Both the position numbers and the translations under genes were made by a program. A stretch of DNA of 8,078 nt from contig SKMI01000320.1 in the NCBI GenBank assembly GCA_007121115.1, positions 1 through 8,078 of the forward strand. Reading direction: 5' to 3'. The notes under the pieces were generated by a model, which made no database searches, was not told the origin of the DNA, and was given only the letters and a program-made list of their open reading frames with translations. The number at the start of each line of letters is the position of its first letter. Within the stretch, counting starts at the first letter, position 1. This document shows positions 1-7,054 of the stretch, in pieces. The stretch comes from Paracoccaceae bacterium. GTDB taxonomy: Bacteria; Pseudomonadota; Alphaproteobacteria; Rhodobacterales; Rhodobacteraceae.

Positions 1-1981
<1,981 letters not shown>

Positions 1982-1986
1982 GGATG

Positions 1987-1991
1987 CTCCT
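1987..1991 (-). promoter_or_regulatory. Shine-Dalgarno site of rpoD
   Basis: On the minus strand AGGAG lies five bases before the ATG at 1981. This fixes the rpoD start, which also agrees with the usual N-terminus of the family. Confidence 0.8.
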
Positions 1992-2144
1992 GCGCGAACT
2001 GCGTTGCTCCGAGCGTCTGTAGCGAATCGCATGGGCGAATCACAGATGGCACTGCCCGGGTTGGCTTGATTTAGGAAGCCCTGTCGCGGTTTTCCAGAAC
2101 CTTGGCGCGATTCGCAGGCGATTCCCGGGCGAGCGTCGCATGGT

Positions 2145-2163
2145 TGCCGCAGGCTTGGCGGCA
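2145..2163 (-). other. Small hairpin just after the dnaG stop
   Basis: TGCCGC (2145-2150) and GCGGCA (2158-2163) are perfect inverted arms around a seven-base loop, placed three bases beyond the dnaG stop codon. No run of T follows on the minus strand, so it does not look like an intrinsic terminator. It may slow or stabilise the transcript between dnaG and rpoD, or it may be chance. Confidence 0.35.
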
Positions 2164-2166
2164 GAC

Positions 2167-4137
2167 TCAGCGGCGGCGCTTTTCCCAGATCTGCGAATCA
2201 ATCAGATCCTGCAACTGGCGCGACAGGGCGGCGCGGTCCTCGCCCAGGTCGGTGGTGTCCTGCAGATGCGAGCGTTCCGAGCGGTGCCGCGCCTCCACCG
2301 CCTGCCCCAGGCGCCAGGTCACGCCCTCGTCGGCCAGATGCGCCATGTCCTCCATCGCCTCGCGGGTCTCGGCCTCGGCGGCGCGGCGGGCGAAGAGCTT
2401 GTCGAATTCGTCAGCCAGGCAGCGCTGCGCCATGTCGGTGTTGGCGCGGTTGCGCACCGGCGGGGCGATGCGCACATGCGGCTGGTTCATGAGCGCGTCC
2501 AGCGCATCGGGGGCGGTGGCGCGCAGATGCTCCTCCACCGCTTCGGCGCTCGCCCCCTCGGCCAGCGCGGTCAGCAGCGCGTGGCGCAGCCTCTCATGCC
2601 CCGGGTCGTGCATGGCGGCGCGGTCTAGCTCGGCCTCGAAGGTGGGCAGCAGGGTGGGGTGCGCGGCGAGCGTGGCGAGGATGATCGCCTCGCGCATGTG
2701 GTTGGCCACGTCCGTATCGGGGTTCGTATCGGGGGCGGCGGCCAGCAGTGTGCCGCGCGTGCTGGGCAGGGGCTGTGCGGGGGGCGCCCAGCGCCCGCCG
2801 CTGTGCCGTGCGCCAGGGCCTTTCCCGCCCCGGTCGCGCCGCCCGGGGGGCGGGGCAAAGGCTTCGCGCTGGAGGCGGCGCAATTCCTCGGCGTAATGGC
2901 CGCGCAGGCCGGGGTCATTGATGCGCCCCAGCGCCGCGCGCAACCGCGCGTCCAGCGCCGCGCGCCGTTCGGGGCTGTCGAAGCTCTGGGCCTCGGTCTC
3001 GCGCTGCCACAACAGCCGCACCAGCGGCTGCGCCCCGTCCAGCAGCCCGCGCATGGCGCCGGGGCCGCCCGCGCGCAGCAGGTCATCGGGGTCCTGCCCG
3101 GCGGGCATGAGTGCAAAGCGCAGCGCACGGTCGGGGGCCAGCAGTGGCAGCGCCACATCGATCAGCCGCATGGCCGCGCGCAGCCCCGCCGTGTCGCCGT
3201 CCAGCGCGACCACCGGTTCGGGCGAGAGCCGCCACAGAAGCTGCAGCTGGTCTTCGGTGATCGCGGTGCCCAGGGGCGCGACAGCCGCGTCGAAGCCTGC
3301 AGCCGAAAGCGCGATCACATCCATGTAGCCTTCGGCCACCACCAGCGGCGTCTGCCCAGCCCCCAGCGCCTTGCGCGCGGCTTCCGCGTTGTAGAGCGTG
3401 CGCCCCTTGTCGAAGAGGTCGGTTTCCGGCGAGTTGAGGTATTTTGCCCGCGCGTTCGCGCTGAGCGCCCGCCCGCCGAAGGCGATGGCGCGCCCGCGCA
3501 GATCGCGGATCGGAAAGATGATGCGCCCCCGGAACCGGTCGTAGGGCGCGCCGCCGTCATCCGGGCGCGCCGCCAGCCCTGCGTCGATGATCAGGTCCGG
3601 GGCCACCCCCGCGCCGGTCAGATGCGCCCAGAGCGCCTGCCGCGAATCAGGGGCGAAGCCCAGGCCGAAACGCTCCACCGTCGCGGCGCTCAGCCCGCGG
3701 CGGTCCAGATAGGCGCGCGCCTCGGTGGCAGCGGCGGTGGAAAGCTGCATCCGGAAGAATCGCGCTGCGGCCTCGCAGACCTCGATCAACTGGCTGTGGC
3801 GGTCGGCGCGCTCGCTCGCCTGCGGGTCACGGGCGGGCATGGTCATTCCGGCTTCGCGCGCCAGCGTCTCCACCGCTTCCATGAAGCCCATGTTCTGCGA
3901 TTCGCGCAGGAAGGTCAGCGCGTCTCCCTTGGCATGGCAGCCGAAGCAGTAGTAAAAGCCCTTCTTGTCATCCACATGGAATGACGCGGTTTTTTCCTGA
4001 TGGAAGGGGCAGGGCGCCCACATGTCGCCCTTGCCGGGCTTCGACTTGCGCATGTCCCATGTGACCGTGCGCCCGATCACCGAAGCGATCGAGGTGCGGT
4101 TGCGCAATTCTTCCAGAAATCCCGGGGGCAGACTCAT
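2167..4137 (-). CDS. dnaG: DNA primase DnaG
   Basis: Makes the RNA primers for lagging-strand DNA synthesis and acts with the DnaB helicase at the replication fork. The protein has 656 residues from ATG at 4137. The N-terminal CHC2 zinc-binding domain has Cys43, His46, Cys64 and Cys67 (APCPFH and YYCFGCHAKGD). The catalytic core has RFRGRIIFPIRD (201-212), KYLNSPET (232-239) and the TOPRIM metal site: Glu269 in EGYMDV, and Asp313 and Asp315 in LDGD. A variable linker rich in Ala, Pro and Arg follows near 420-470, then a DnaB-binding-type C-terminal domain. The frame is open 12 codons further up to a GTG at 4173. ATG 4137 is preferred because MSLPPGFL is the usual alphaproteobacterial N-terminus. 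Neither start has a Shine-Dalgarno sequence, which fits a leaderless mRNA. It lies upstream of rpoD, as in the macromolecular synthesis operon; no rpsU is seen upstream. Confidence 0.97.
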   Translation of the reverse strand: MSLPPGFLEELRNRTSIASVIGRTVTWDMRKSKPGKGDMWAPCPFHQEKTASFHVDDKKGFYYCFGCHAKGDALTFLRESQNMGFMEAVETLAREAGMTMPARDPQASERADRHSQLIEVCEAAARFFRMQLSTAAATEARAYLDRRGLSAATVERFGLGFAPDSRQALWAHLTGAGVAPDLIIDAGLAARPDDGGAPYDRFRGRIIFPIRDLRGRAIAFGGRALSANARAKYLNSPETDLFDKGRTLYNAEAARKALGAGQTPLVVAEGYMDVIALSAAGFDAAVAPLGTAITEDQLQLLWRLSPEPVVALDGDTAGLRAAMRLIDVALPLLAPDRALRFALMPAGQDPDDLLRAGGPGAMRGLLDGAQPLVRLLWQRETEAQSFDSPERRAALDARLRAALGRINDPGLRGHYAEELRRLQREAFAPPPGRRDRGGKGPGARHSGGRWAPPAQPLPSTRGTLLAAAPDTNPDTDVANHMREAIILATLAAHPTLLPTFEAELDRAAMHDPGHERLRHALLTALAEGASAEAVEEHLRATAPDALDALMNQPHVRIAPPVRNRANTDMAQRCLADEFDKLFARRAAEAETREAMEDMAHLADEGVTWRLGQAVEARHRSERSHLQDTTDLGEDRAALSRQLQDLIDSQIWEKRRR

Positions 4138-4144
4138 GGCTGTC

Positions 4145-4173
4145 AGTATGGCCCAGACGGGGTGCGAGTCCAC
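4145..4173 (-). promoter_or_regulatory. Candidate dnaG promoter giving a leaderless transcript
   Basis: On the minus strand TGGACT (4172-4167, 4 of 6 to the -35 consensus) and CATACT (4150-4145, 4 of 6 to the -10 consensus) are 16 bases apart. Seven bases separate the -10 from the dnaG ATG, so transcription would begin at or within a base or two of the start codon. A GANTC site (4166-4170) overlaps the -35 element and another (4131-4135) overlaps the start codon. The match is moderate and no start site has been measured. Confidence 0.4.
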
Positions 4174-4266
4174 CGCGAAGAAAACCGCGCCGCACGAAAG
4201 CGTGAGGCATTCGTGCGCCAGCGGCGTGCAACTTGCGCTAGATTGAACCCGTATAAGCGAACATCA

Positions 4267-4282
4267 GCACCCGGAAGGGTGC
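4267..4282 (+). other. Hairpin with GNRA-type loop in the msrB leader
   Basis: GCACCC and GGGTGC pair perfectly (six bp) around GGAA, which fits the stable GNRA tetraloop class if transcribed on the plus strand. It lies about 75 bases before the msrB start. The role is unknown; possibilities are mRNA stability or translation control, or none. No T-run follows, so it is not a terminator. Confidence 0.35.
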
Positions 4283-4344
4283 GCCGAGCGGTCCGGGAAT
4301 GGGCTGGTCGGACAGATCGAAGAGACACGGATCGAGAGAAGCAC

Positions 4345-4350
4345 GGAGGT
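4345..4350 (+). promoter_or_regulatory. Shine-Dalgarno site of msrB
   Basis: GGAGGT lies seven bases before the ATG at 4358. It is a strong site and settles the msrB start, which in turn puts the twin-arginine sequence at the N-terminus. Confidence 0.85.
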
Positions 4351-4357
4351 CAAACCG

Positions 4358-4927
4358 ATGTTCACACGCCGCAGACTGCTGATCGCCGGGGGCGCGCTGA
4401 TGCTGCCGGGCGCCGCATGGCTTGGGGGCAGGGGGCTTGGGGGCGGCGCGCTTGTTCCGCCCGCGCAGGCCGCCGAGGGCAACTTTCCCTACTCCCTGAG
4501 CGATGACGAATGGCGCGAACGGCTGACGCCTGCCCAATACGCCGTGCTGCGTGACCACGCGACCGAGCGGGCCTTCACCAACACGCTGATGGGCGAGCGC
4601 TCGCCGCTGCTGGACGAGGACCGGCCCGGCACCTACAACTGCGCGGGCTGCGGCCATGCGCTCTATCGGTCGGAGACCAAGTATGACAGCCGCACCGGCT
4701 GGCCCAGCTTCTGGGAAGAGATCGAGGACGCGGTCGGATACATGGAGGATCGCAGCTTCTTCATGGTCCGGACCGAGGTGCATTGCGCCAATTGCGGCGG
4801 GCATCAGGGCCATGTGTTCGAAGACGGCCCCGAACCCACCGGCCTGCGCCACTGCATCAACGGACTGGCCATGACCTTCACCCCGGACGAGACCGGCGAG
4901 GTCGAGGGCTTCCCCATCCCGGCCTGA
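4358..4927 (+). CDS. msrB: Exported peptide-methionine (R)-S-oxide reductase MsrB
   Basis: Reduces the R epimer of methionine sulfoxide in oxidised proteins. The protein has 189 residues. The N-terminus (TRRRLLIAGG, then a hydrophobic, glycine-rich stretch and PPAQA-AEG) looks like a twin-arginine signal with cleavage after about residue 38, so the enzyme should act in the periplasm. The SelR/MsrB domain covers about 45-187. The structural zinc is held by Cys95/Cys98 (CAGC) and Cys143/Cys146 (CANC). The catalytic cysteine is Cys166 in LRHCIN. GWPSF and GHVFEDGP are family signatures. The recycling cysteine found in many MsrBs as GCGWPSF is Thr113 here, so regeneration must use another route, for example direct reduction by a thioredoxin-like partner. 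No msrA or membrane partner is adjacent. The first residue pair of the Tat motif is slightly degenerate, so Sec export is also possible. Confidence 0.94.
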   Translation: MFTRRRLLIAGGALMLPGAAWLGGRGLGGGALVPPAQAAEGNFPYSLSDDEWRERLTPAQYAVLRDHATERAFTNTLMGERSPLLDEDRPGTYNCAGCGHALYRSETKYDSRTGWPSFWEEIEDAVGYMEDRSFFMVRTEVHCANCGGHQGHVFEDGPEPTGLRHCINGLAMTFTPDETGEVEGFPIPA

Positions 4928-4940
4928 GCGCGCTTCGCGC
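4928..4940 (+). other. Short GC hairpin directly after the msrB stop
   Basis: GCGCG (4928-4932) and CGCGC (4936-4940) are perfect arms around CTT, starting at the first base after the msrB stop. Without a T-run it would be at best a weak, Rho-assisted or processing end. The sequence is low-complexity GC, where such dyads are common. Confidence 0.3.
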
Positions 4941-4976
4941 CCGCGCAGGATGCGGGTGGTGCGTTTTGCCGCGTAT

Positions 4977-5005
4977 TTGCACCTGCAGCATTGCAGGGGT
5001 AAGTT
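4977..5005 (+). promoter_or_regulatory. Possible permease promoter
   Basis: TTGCAC (4977-4982) and TAAGTT (5000-5005) are 17 bases apart. The -35 is a fair match and the -10 is poor. If used, transcription would start near 5012, inside the tandem repeats, so a protein bound there would block it. This is an inference from spacing. Confidence 0.25.
4982..4997 (+). other. Perfect dyad CCTGCA-GCAT-TGCAGG
   Basis: Six-bp inverted arms (4982-4987 and 4992-4997) around a four-base loop, ending two bases before the tandem repeats. As RNA it is a compact hairpin that could end the msrB message, but no T-run follows. As DNA it lies within the spacer of the candidate permease promoter, so it could be an operator. 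TGCA-type dyads are known targets of regulators such as PhaR in related bacteria, but the spacing here differs from the site I recall, so no regulator is assigned. Confidence 0.4.
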
Positions 5006-5032
5006 ACCGATAAGTTACCGATAAGTTACCGA
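5000..5032 (+). repeat. Three tandem copies of an 11-bp operator-like unit
   Basis: TAAGTTACCGA occurs three times without mismatch at 5000-5010, 5011-5021 and 5022-5032, ending 25 bases before the permease ATG. The block is AT-rich against its surroundings. Across unit junctions it gives AGTTACCGATAAGT twice (5002-5015 and 5013-5026), an imperfect palindrome with a central CG that is typical of LacI-family operators, plus a half-site at the right end. The 11-bp period is about one turn of DNA, so equal sites face the same side of the helix. In the permease reading frame the units contain stops, so they are not coding. An iteron-like or repressor-binding role is inferred. Confidence 0.85.
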
Positions 5033-5057
5033 CGGGGCGGCAAAACGCGGGCGGGGC

Positions 5058-6881
5058 ATGGAGCCACAACTGATCATGGTGCTGGCGCTTCTGGCGCTGG
5101 CGATCGTGCTGTTCGTGCGCGGGCGCCCGCGCATGGATGTGGTGGCGCTCATGATGGTGGTGGCGCTGCCCTTTACCGGCGTCATCACCATGCCCGAGGC
5201 GCTGGCGGGGTTTGCCGATCCGAACGTGATCCTGATCGCCGCGCTTTTCGTGCTGGGCGAGGCGCTGGTGCGCACCGGGATCACCGCGCGCATGGGCGAC
5301 TGGATGACGCGCCGGGCAGGCGCATCCGAGGCGCGACTGATCTTCTTCCTCATGGTGTCGGCGGCGGCGCTCAGTTCGATCATGTCCTCGACCGGGGTGG
5401 TGGCGATCTTCATTCCCATCGTGCTGCGCATGGCCCGGCGGATGGGGCTTCCGGCGGGGCGGCTGATGATGCCGCTGGCCATGGCGGCGATGATCGCGGG
5501 CATGACCACGCTGGTGGCCACGGCGCCGAACCTGGTGGTGCATGGGGAACTGGTCCGGCGGGGCTTCGATGGGTTCGGCTTCTTCGCTTTCGCGCCCTTC
5601 GGCGTGCCGATCCTGGCGCTTGCGATCCTGTACATGTTCGTGGCGCGGCGCTTTCTGGGCGCGGCGGCAGAGGACGCGCCGCCGCCGCGCAGTTCCATGC
5701 GCGAATGGGTCGCGGACTACGCGCTCGAGGACCGCGAGATGCGGCTGATGCTTGCGCCGGGCTCGCCGCTGGTTGGCAAGCGGCTGGACCAGTTGGACCT
5801 GCGCGGCTCGCAGGGCGTGAATATCGTGGCGATCGAGCGGCAGGGCGCACGGCGGCGCGAGCTGCGGCTGCCGCGGGCGGGCACGGAACTGGCGCAGGGC
5901 GATGTGCTGCTGCTCGACGTGCTGGGCGATCACGCCGATATCGAGCGTTTCGCCGCCGACCATCGGCTGGCCGAACTGCCGCTGGAGCACGGCTATTTCA
6001 CCGATCAGCGGCAGGATATCGGCATGGCGCAGGTGATGGTGCCGCCGACCTCGATGCTGGTGGGCCGCACGCTGGTGCAGACCACGTTCCGCACCAAGCA
6101 CGATCTGGCGGTGGTCGGTATGCGCCACGGCACGAAGCCCGTGTCCGGCGCCATCGCCCGCGAGCCGCTGCGGTCGGGGGACACGCTGCTGGTGCTGGGC
6201 ACCTGGAAGGCGATCCGGCGGCTGGGCACGGAGCGGCGTGACCTGATCCTGCTGGACCTGCCCGAAGAGGCCGACGAAATCGCCCCCGAGGCCGAACGCG
6301 CCCCCGCCGCGCTGGCGGTGCTGGCGCTGGTGGTGGTGCTGATGGTCACGGGATGGGTGCCGAACGTGCAGGCGGCGCTGCTGGGCTGTCTGCTCATGGG
6401 GCTGTTTCGCTGCATCGACATCGCGGGCGCCTATCGCGCGATCAACTGGCAGACGCTGGTGCTGATCGTCGGCATGCTGCCGTTTTCGCTGGCGCTGACG
6501 CGCACCGGGGGCGTGGACATGGCAGCGGCGGCGCTGACCGATGCCTTCGGCGCGGGCAACCCGCGGCTGGTGCTGGCGGCGGTCTTTGTGGTGACCACGC
6601 TTCTGAGCCTCTTCATCTCGAACACCGCGACGGCGGTGCTGATGGCGCCGGTGGCGCTGGCGATTGCCGACAGTCTGGGCGCCTCGCCCTATCCCTTTGC
6701 CATGACGGTCGCGCTGGCGGCCTCGGCGGCCTACATGACGCCGGTGTCCTCGCCCATCAACACGCTGGTGGTGGGGCCGGGGAATTACCGCTTCATGGAT
6801 TTCGTCCGCATCGGCACGCCGTTCTGGCTGATCACGCTGGCGGTGGTGGTGGCGATGGTGCCGGTGCTGCTGCCGTTCTGA
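5058..6881 (+). CDS. SLC13-family (DASS) anion permease with two RCK_C/TrkA-C domains
   Basis: Inner-membrane carrier of the divalent anion:sodium symporter family, whose members take up sulfate, dicarboxylates or similar anions. The protein has 607 residues. An N-terminal membrane half (about 1-205) carries SSTG (110-113) and ATAPNLVV (154-161). A soluble insert follows with two TrkA-C/RCK_C-like domains (about 220-300 and 320-405; each has an SPLVGKRL- or SMLVGRTL-like start and a GD-x-LL-x-L end). A C-terminal membrane half (about 425-607) carries SNTAT (521-525), SSPINT (564-569) and VGPGNYRFMDF. The paired motifs are the inverted-repeat substrate and sodium sites of the family; the N-half has SST where the C-half has SNT. 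Substrate cannot be told from sequence. ATG 5058 follows GGGCGGGG at very short spacing; ATG 5076 (Met7) is an alternative, and an in-frame stop at 5022 excludes longer forms. The repeat block upstream suggests tight control. Confidence 0.9.
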   Translation: MEPQLIMVLALLALAIVLFVRGRPRMDVVALMMVVALPFTGVITMPEALAGFADPNVILIAALFVLGEALVRTGITARMGDWMTRRAGASEARLIFFLMVSAAALSSIMSSTGVVAIFIPIVLRMARRMGLPAGRLMMPLAMAAMIAGMTTLVATAPNLVVHGELVRRGFDGFGFFAFAPFGVPILALAILYMFVARRFLGAAAEDAPPPRSSMREWVADYALEDREMRLMLAPGSPLVGKRLDQLDLRGSQGVNIVAIERQGARRRELRLPRAGTELAQGDVLLLDVLGDHADIERFAADHRLAELPLEHGYFTDQRQDIGMAQVMVPPTSMLVGRTLVQTTFRTKHDLAVVGMRHGTKPVSGAIAREPLRSGDTLLVLGTWKAIRRLGTERRDLILLDLPEEADEIAPEAERAPAALAVLALVVVLMVTGWVPNVQAALLGCLLMGLFRCIDIAGAYRAINWQTLVLIVGMLPFSLALTRTGGVDMAAAALTDAFGAGNPRLVLAAVFVVTTLLSLFISNTATAVLMAPVALAIADSLGASPYPFAMTVALAASAAYMTPVSSPINTLVVGPGNYRFMDFVRIGTPFWLITLAVVVAMVPVLLPF

Positions 6882-6914
6882 GCGGAGCGCTTGCGCGATT
6901 CGGACGCGGGCCGG

Positions 6915-6943
6915 TTGACAGTGAAGGGCAAATGGCGATGTTA
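6915..6943 (+). promoter_or_regulatory. Probable gap promoter
   Basis: TTGACA at 6915-6920 is a perfect -35 hexamer. The -10 is expected near 6937-6943, where only a weak match (GATGTT at 6937-6942, 16-base spacer) is seen. This is common in alphaproteobacterial promoters, where the -35 is better kept. Transcription would start near 6950 and give a leader of about 100 bases. Confidence 0.5.
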
Positions 6944-6952
6944 GCGATAACT
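6939..6952 (+). promoter_or_regulatory. LacI-family-type operator overlapping the gap -10 region
   Basis: TGTTAGCGATAACT is an imperfect palindrome (GTTA, centre CG, TAAC) of the form seen in LacI-family operators. It matches the repeat-derived sites before the permease at 11 of 14 positions. It covers the expected -10 and start point of the gap promoter, a position suited to repression. In Rhodobacter sphaeroides the LacI-family regulator CceR controls central carbon genes including glycolytic ones; assigning CceR here is inference. Confidence 0.5.
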
Positions 6953-6974
6953 GGCGCGCGGGGATCGCTGCGGG

Positions 6975-6996
6975 GCGTTATGCTGGCCCGTAACGC
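6975..6996 (+). other. Inverted repeat GCGTTA-N10-TAACGC in the gap leader
   Basis: GCGTTA (6975-6980) and TAACGC (6991-6996) are exact inverted arms ten bases apart. The GTTA/TAAC halves repeat those of the operator at 6939-6952 but with six more bases between them. It could be a second protein-binding site or an mRNA hairpin in the leader. Confidence 0.4.
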
Positions 6997-7006
6997 GTGA
7001 TCGCAC

Positions 7007-7027
7007 GCGCGTTGAAGTCAATCGCGC
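7007..7027 (+). other. Hairpin upstream of the gap ribosome-binding site
   Basis: GCGCG (7007-7011) pairs with CGCGC (7023-7027), and inside it TTG (7012-7014) can pair with CAA (7019-7021), leaving one bulged T. It ends 15 bases before GGAGG, so it leaves the ribosome site free. Its function is unknown. Confidence 0.3.
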
Positions 7028-7042
7028 CGACGGGCGCTGGAC

Positions 7043-7047
7043 GGAGG
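7043..7047 (+). promoter_or_regulatory. Shine-Dalgarno site of gap
   Basis: GGAGG lies seven bases before the ATG at 7055, a strong site in keeping with a highly expressed glycolytic gene. It settles the start. Confidence 0.85.
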
Positions 7048-7054
7048 ATTTTTC

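Larger units (their letters stand above)
1982..2166 (-). promoter_or_regulatory. dnaG-rpoD intergenic region with clustered GANTC sites
   Basis: This 185-bp spacer holds five GANTC sites: GAATC at 2024-2028 and 2037-2041, GATTC at 2109-2113 and 2120-2124, and GACTC at 2164-2168, which overlaps the dnaG stop. A sixth, GAATC at 2195-2199, is inside the end of dnaG. GANTC is the target of the alphaproteobacterial methylase CcrM. Four of the sites share a GCGAWTC context; GCGAATCGC (2022-2030) and GCGATTCGC (2107-2115) are exact inverted copies. Midway between them an AT-rich dyad (GGCTT at 2063-2067, AAGCC at 2076-2080) could form a five-bp hairpin in the rpoD leader. I could not pick a convincing -35/-10 pair, so calling this an rpoD promoter region is inference. 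Confidence 0.45.
4138..4357. promoter_or_regulatory. Divergent dnaG/msrB intergenic region
   Basis: This 220-bp spacer lies between two divergently transcribed genes, so it must hold a promoter for each. The dnaG signals are close to dnaG (4145-4173). On the msrB side the AT-richer patch around 4233-4257, with TAGATT and TATAAG, is the best place for a promoter, but no -35/-10 pair with normal spacing stands out. The remaining 100 or so bases would be msrB leader and contain two small dyads: 4267-4282, and GTCCG/CGGAC at 4291-4295 and 4309-4313. I see no open frame here that looks coding. Confidence 0.5.

Noticed and set aside
2659..3984. Plus-strand open frame (441 codons) across dnaG
   Set aside because: Antisense shadow of dnaG, which has all its zinc and TOPRIM residues; the shadow product is Arg/Ala/Gly-rich and unstructured.
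4137..4173. Longer dnaG starting at GTG 4173
   Set aside because: The extra 12 residues are not typical of DnaG, there is no ribosome site before the GTG, and the candidate -35 would lie inside the frame.
4982..5032. CRISPR-like array or replication origin iterons
   Set aside because: The 11-bp units are contiguous with no spacers, and nothing nearby encodes a replication initiator or Cas protein; an operator array is the simpler reading.
5004..6128. Minus-strand open frame (374 codons) across the permease
   Set aside because: Extremely His/Arg-rich composition typical of a reverse-strand shadow of GC-rich membrane-protein codons.
6932..7000. 22-codon plus-strand frame upstream of gap, a possible leader peptide
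   Set aside because: Its ATG lies upstream of the transcription start expected from the TTGACA promoter, and it has no run of a regulatory amino acid; it would need an earlier promoter to be translated.
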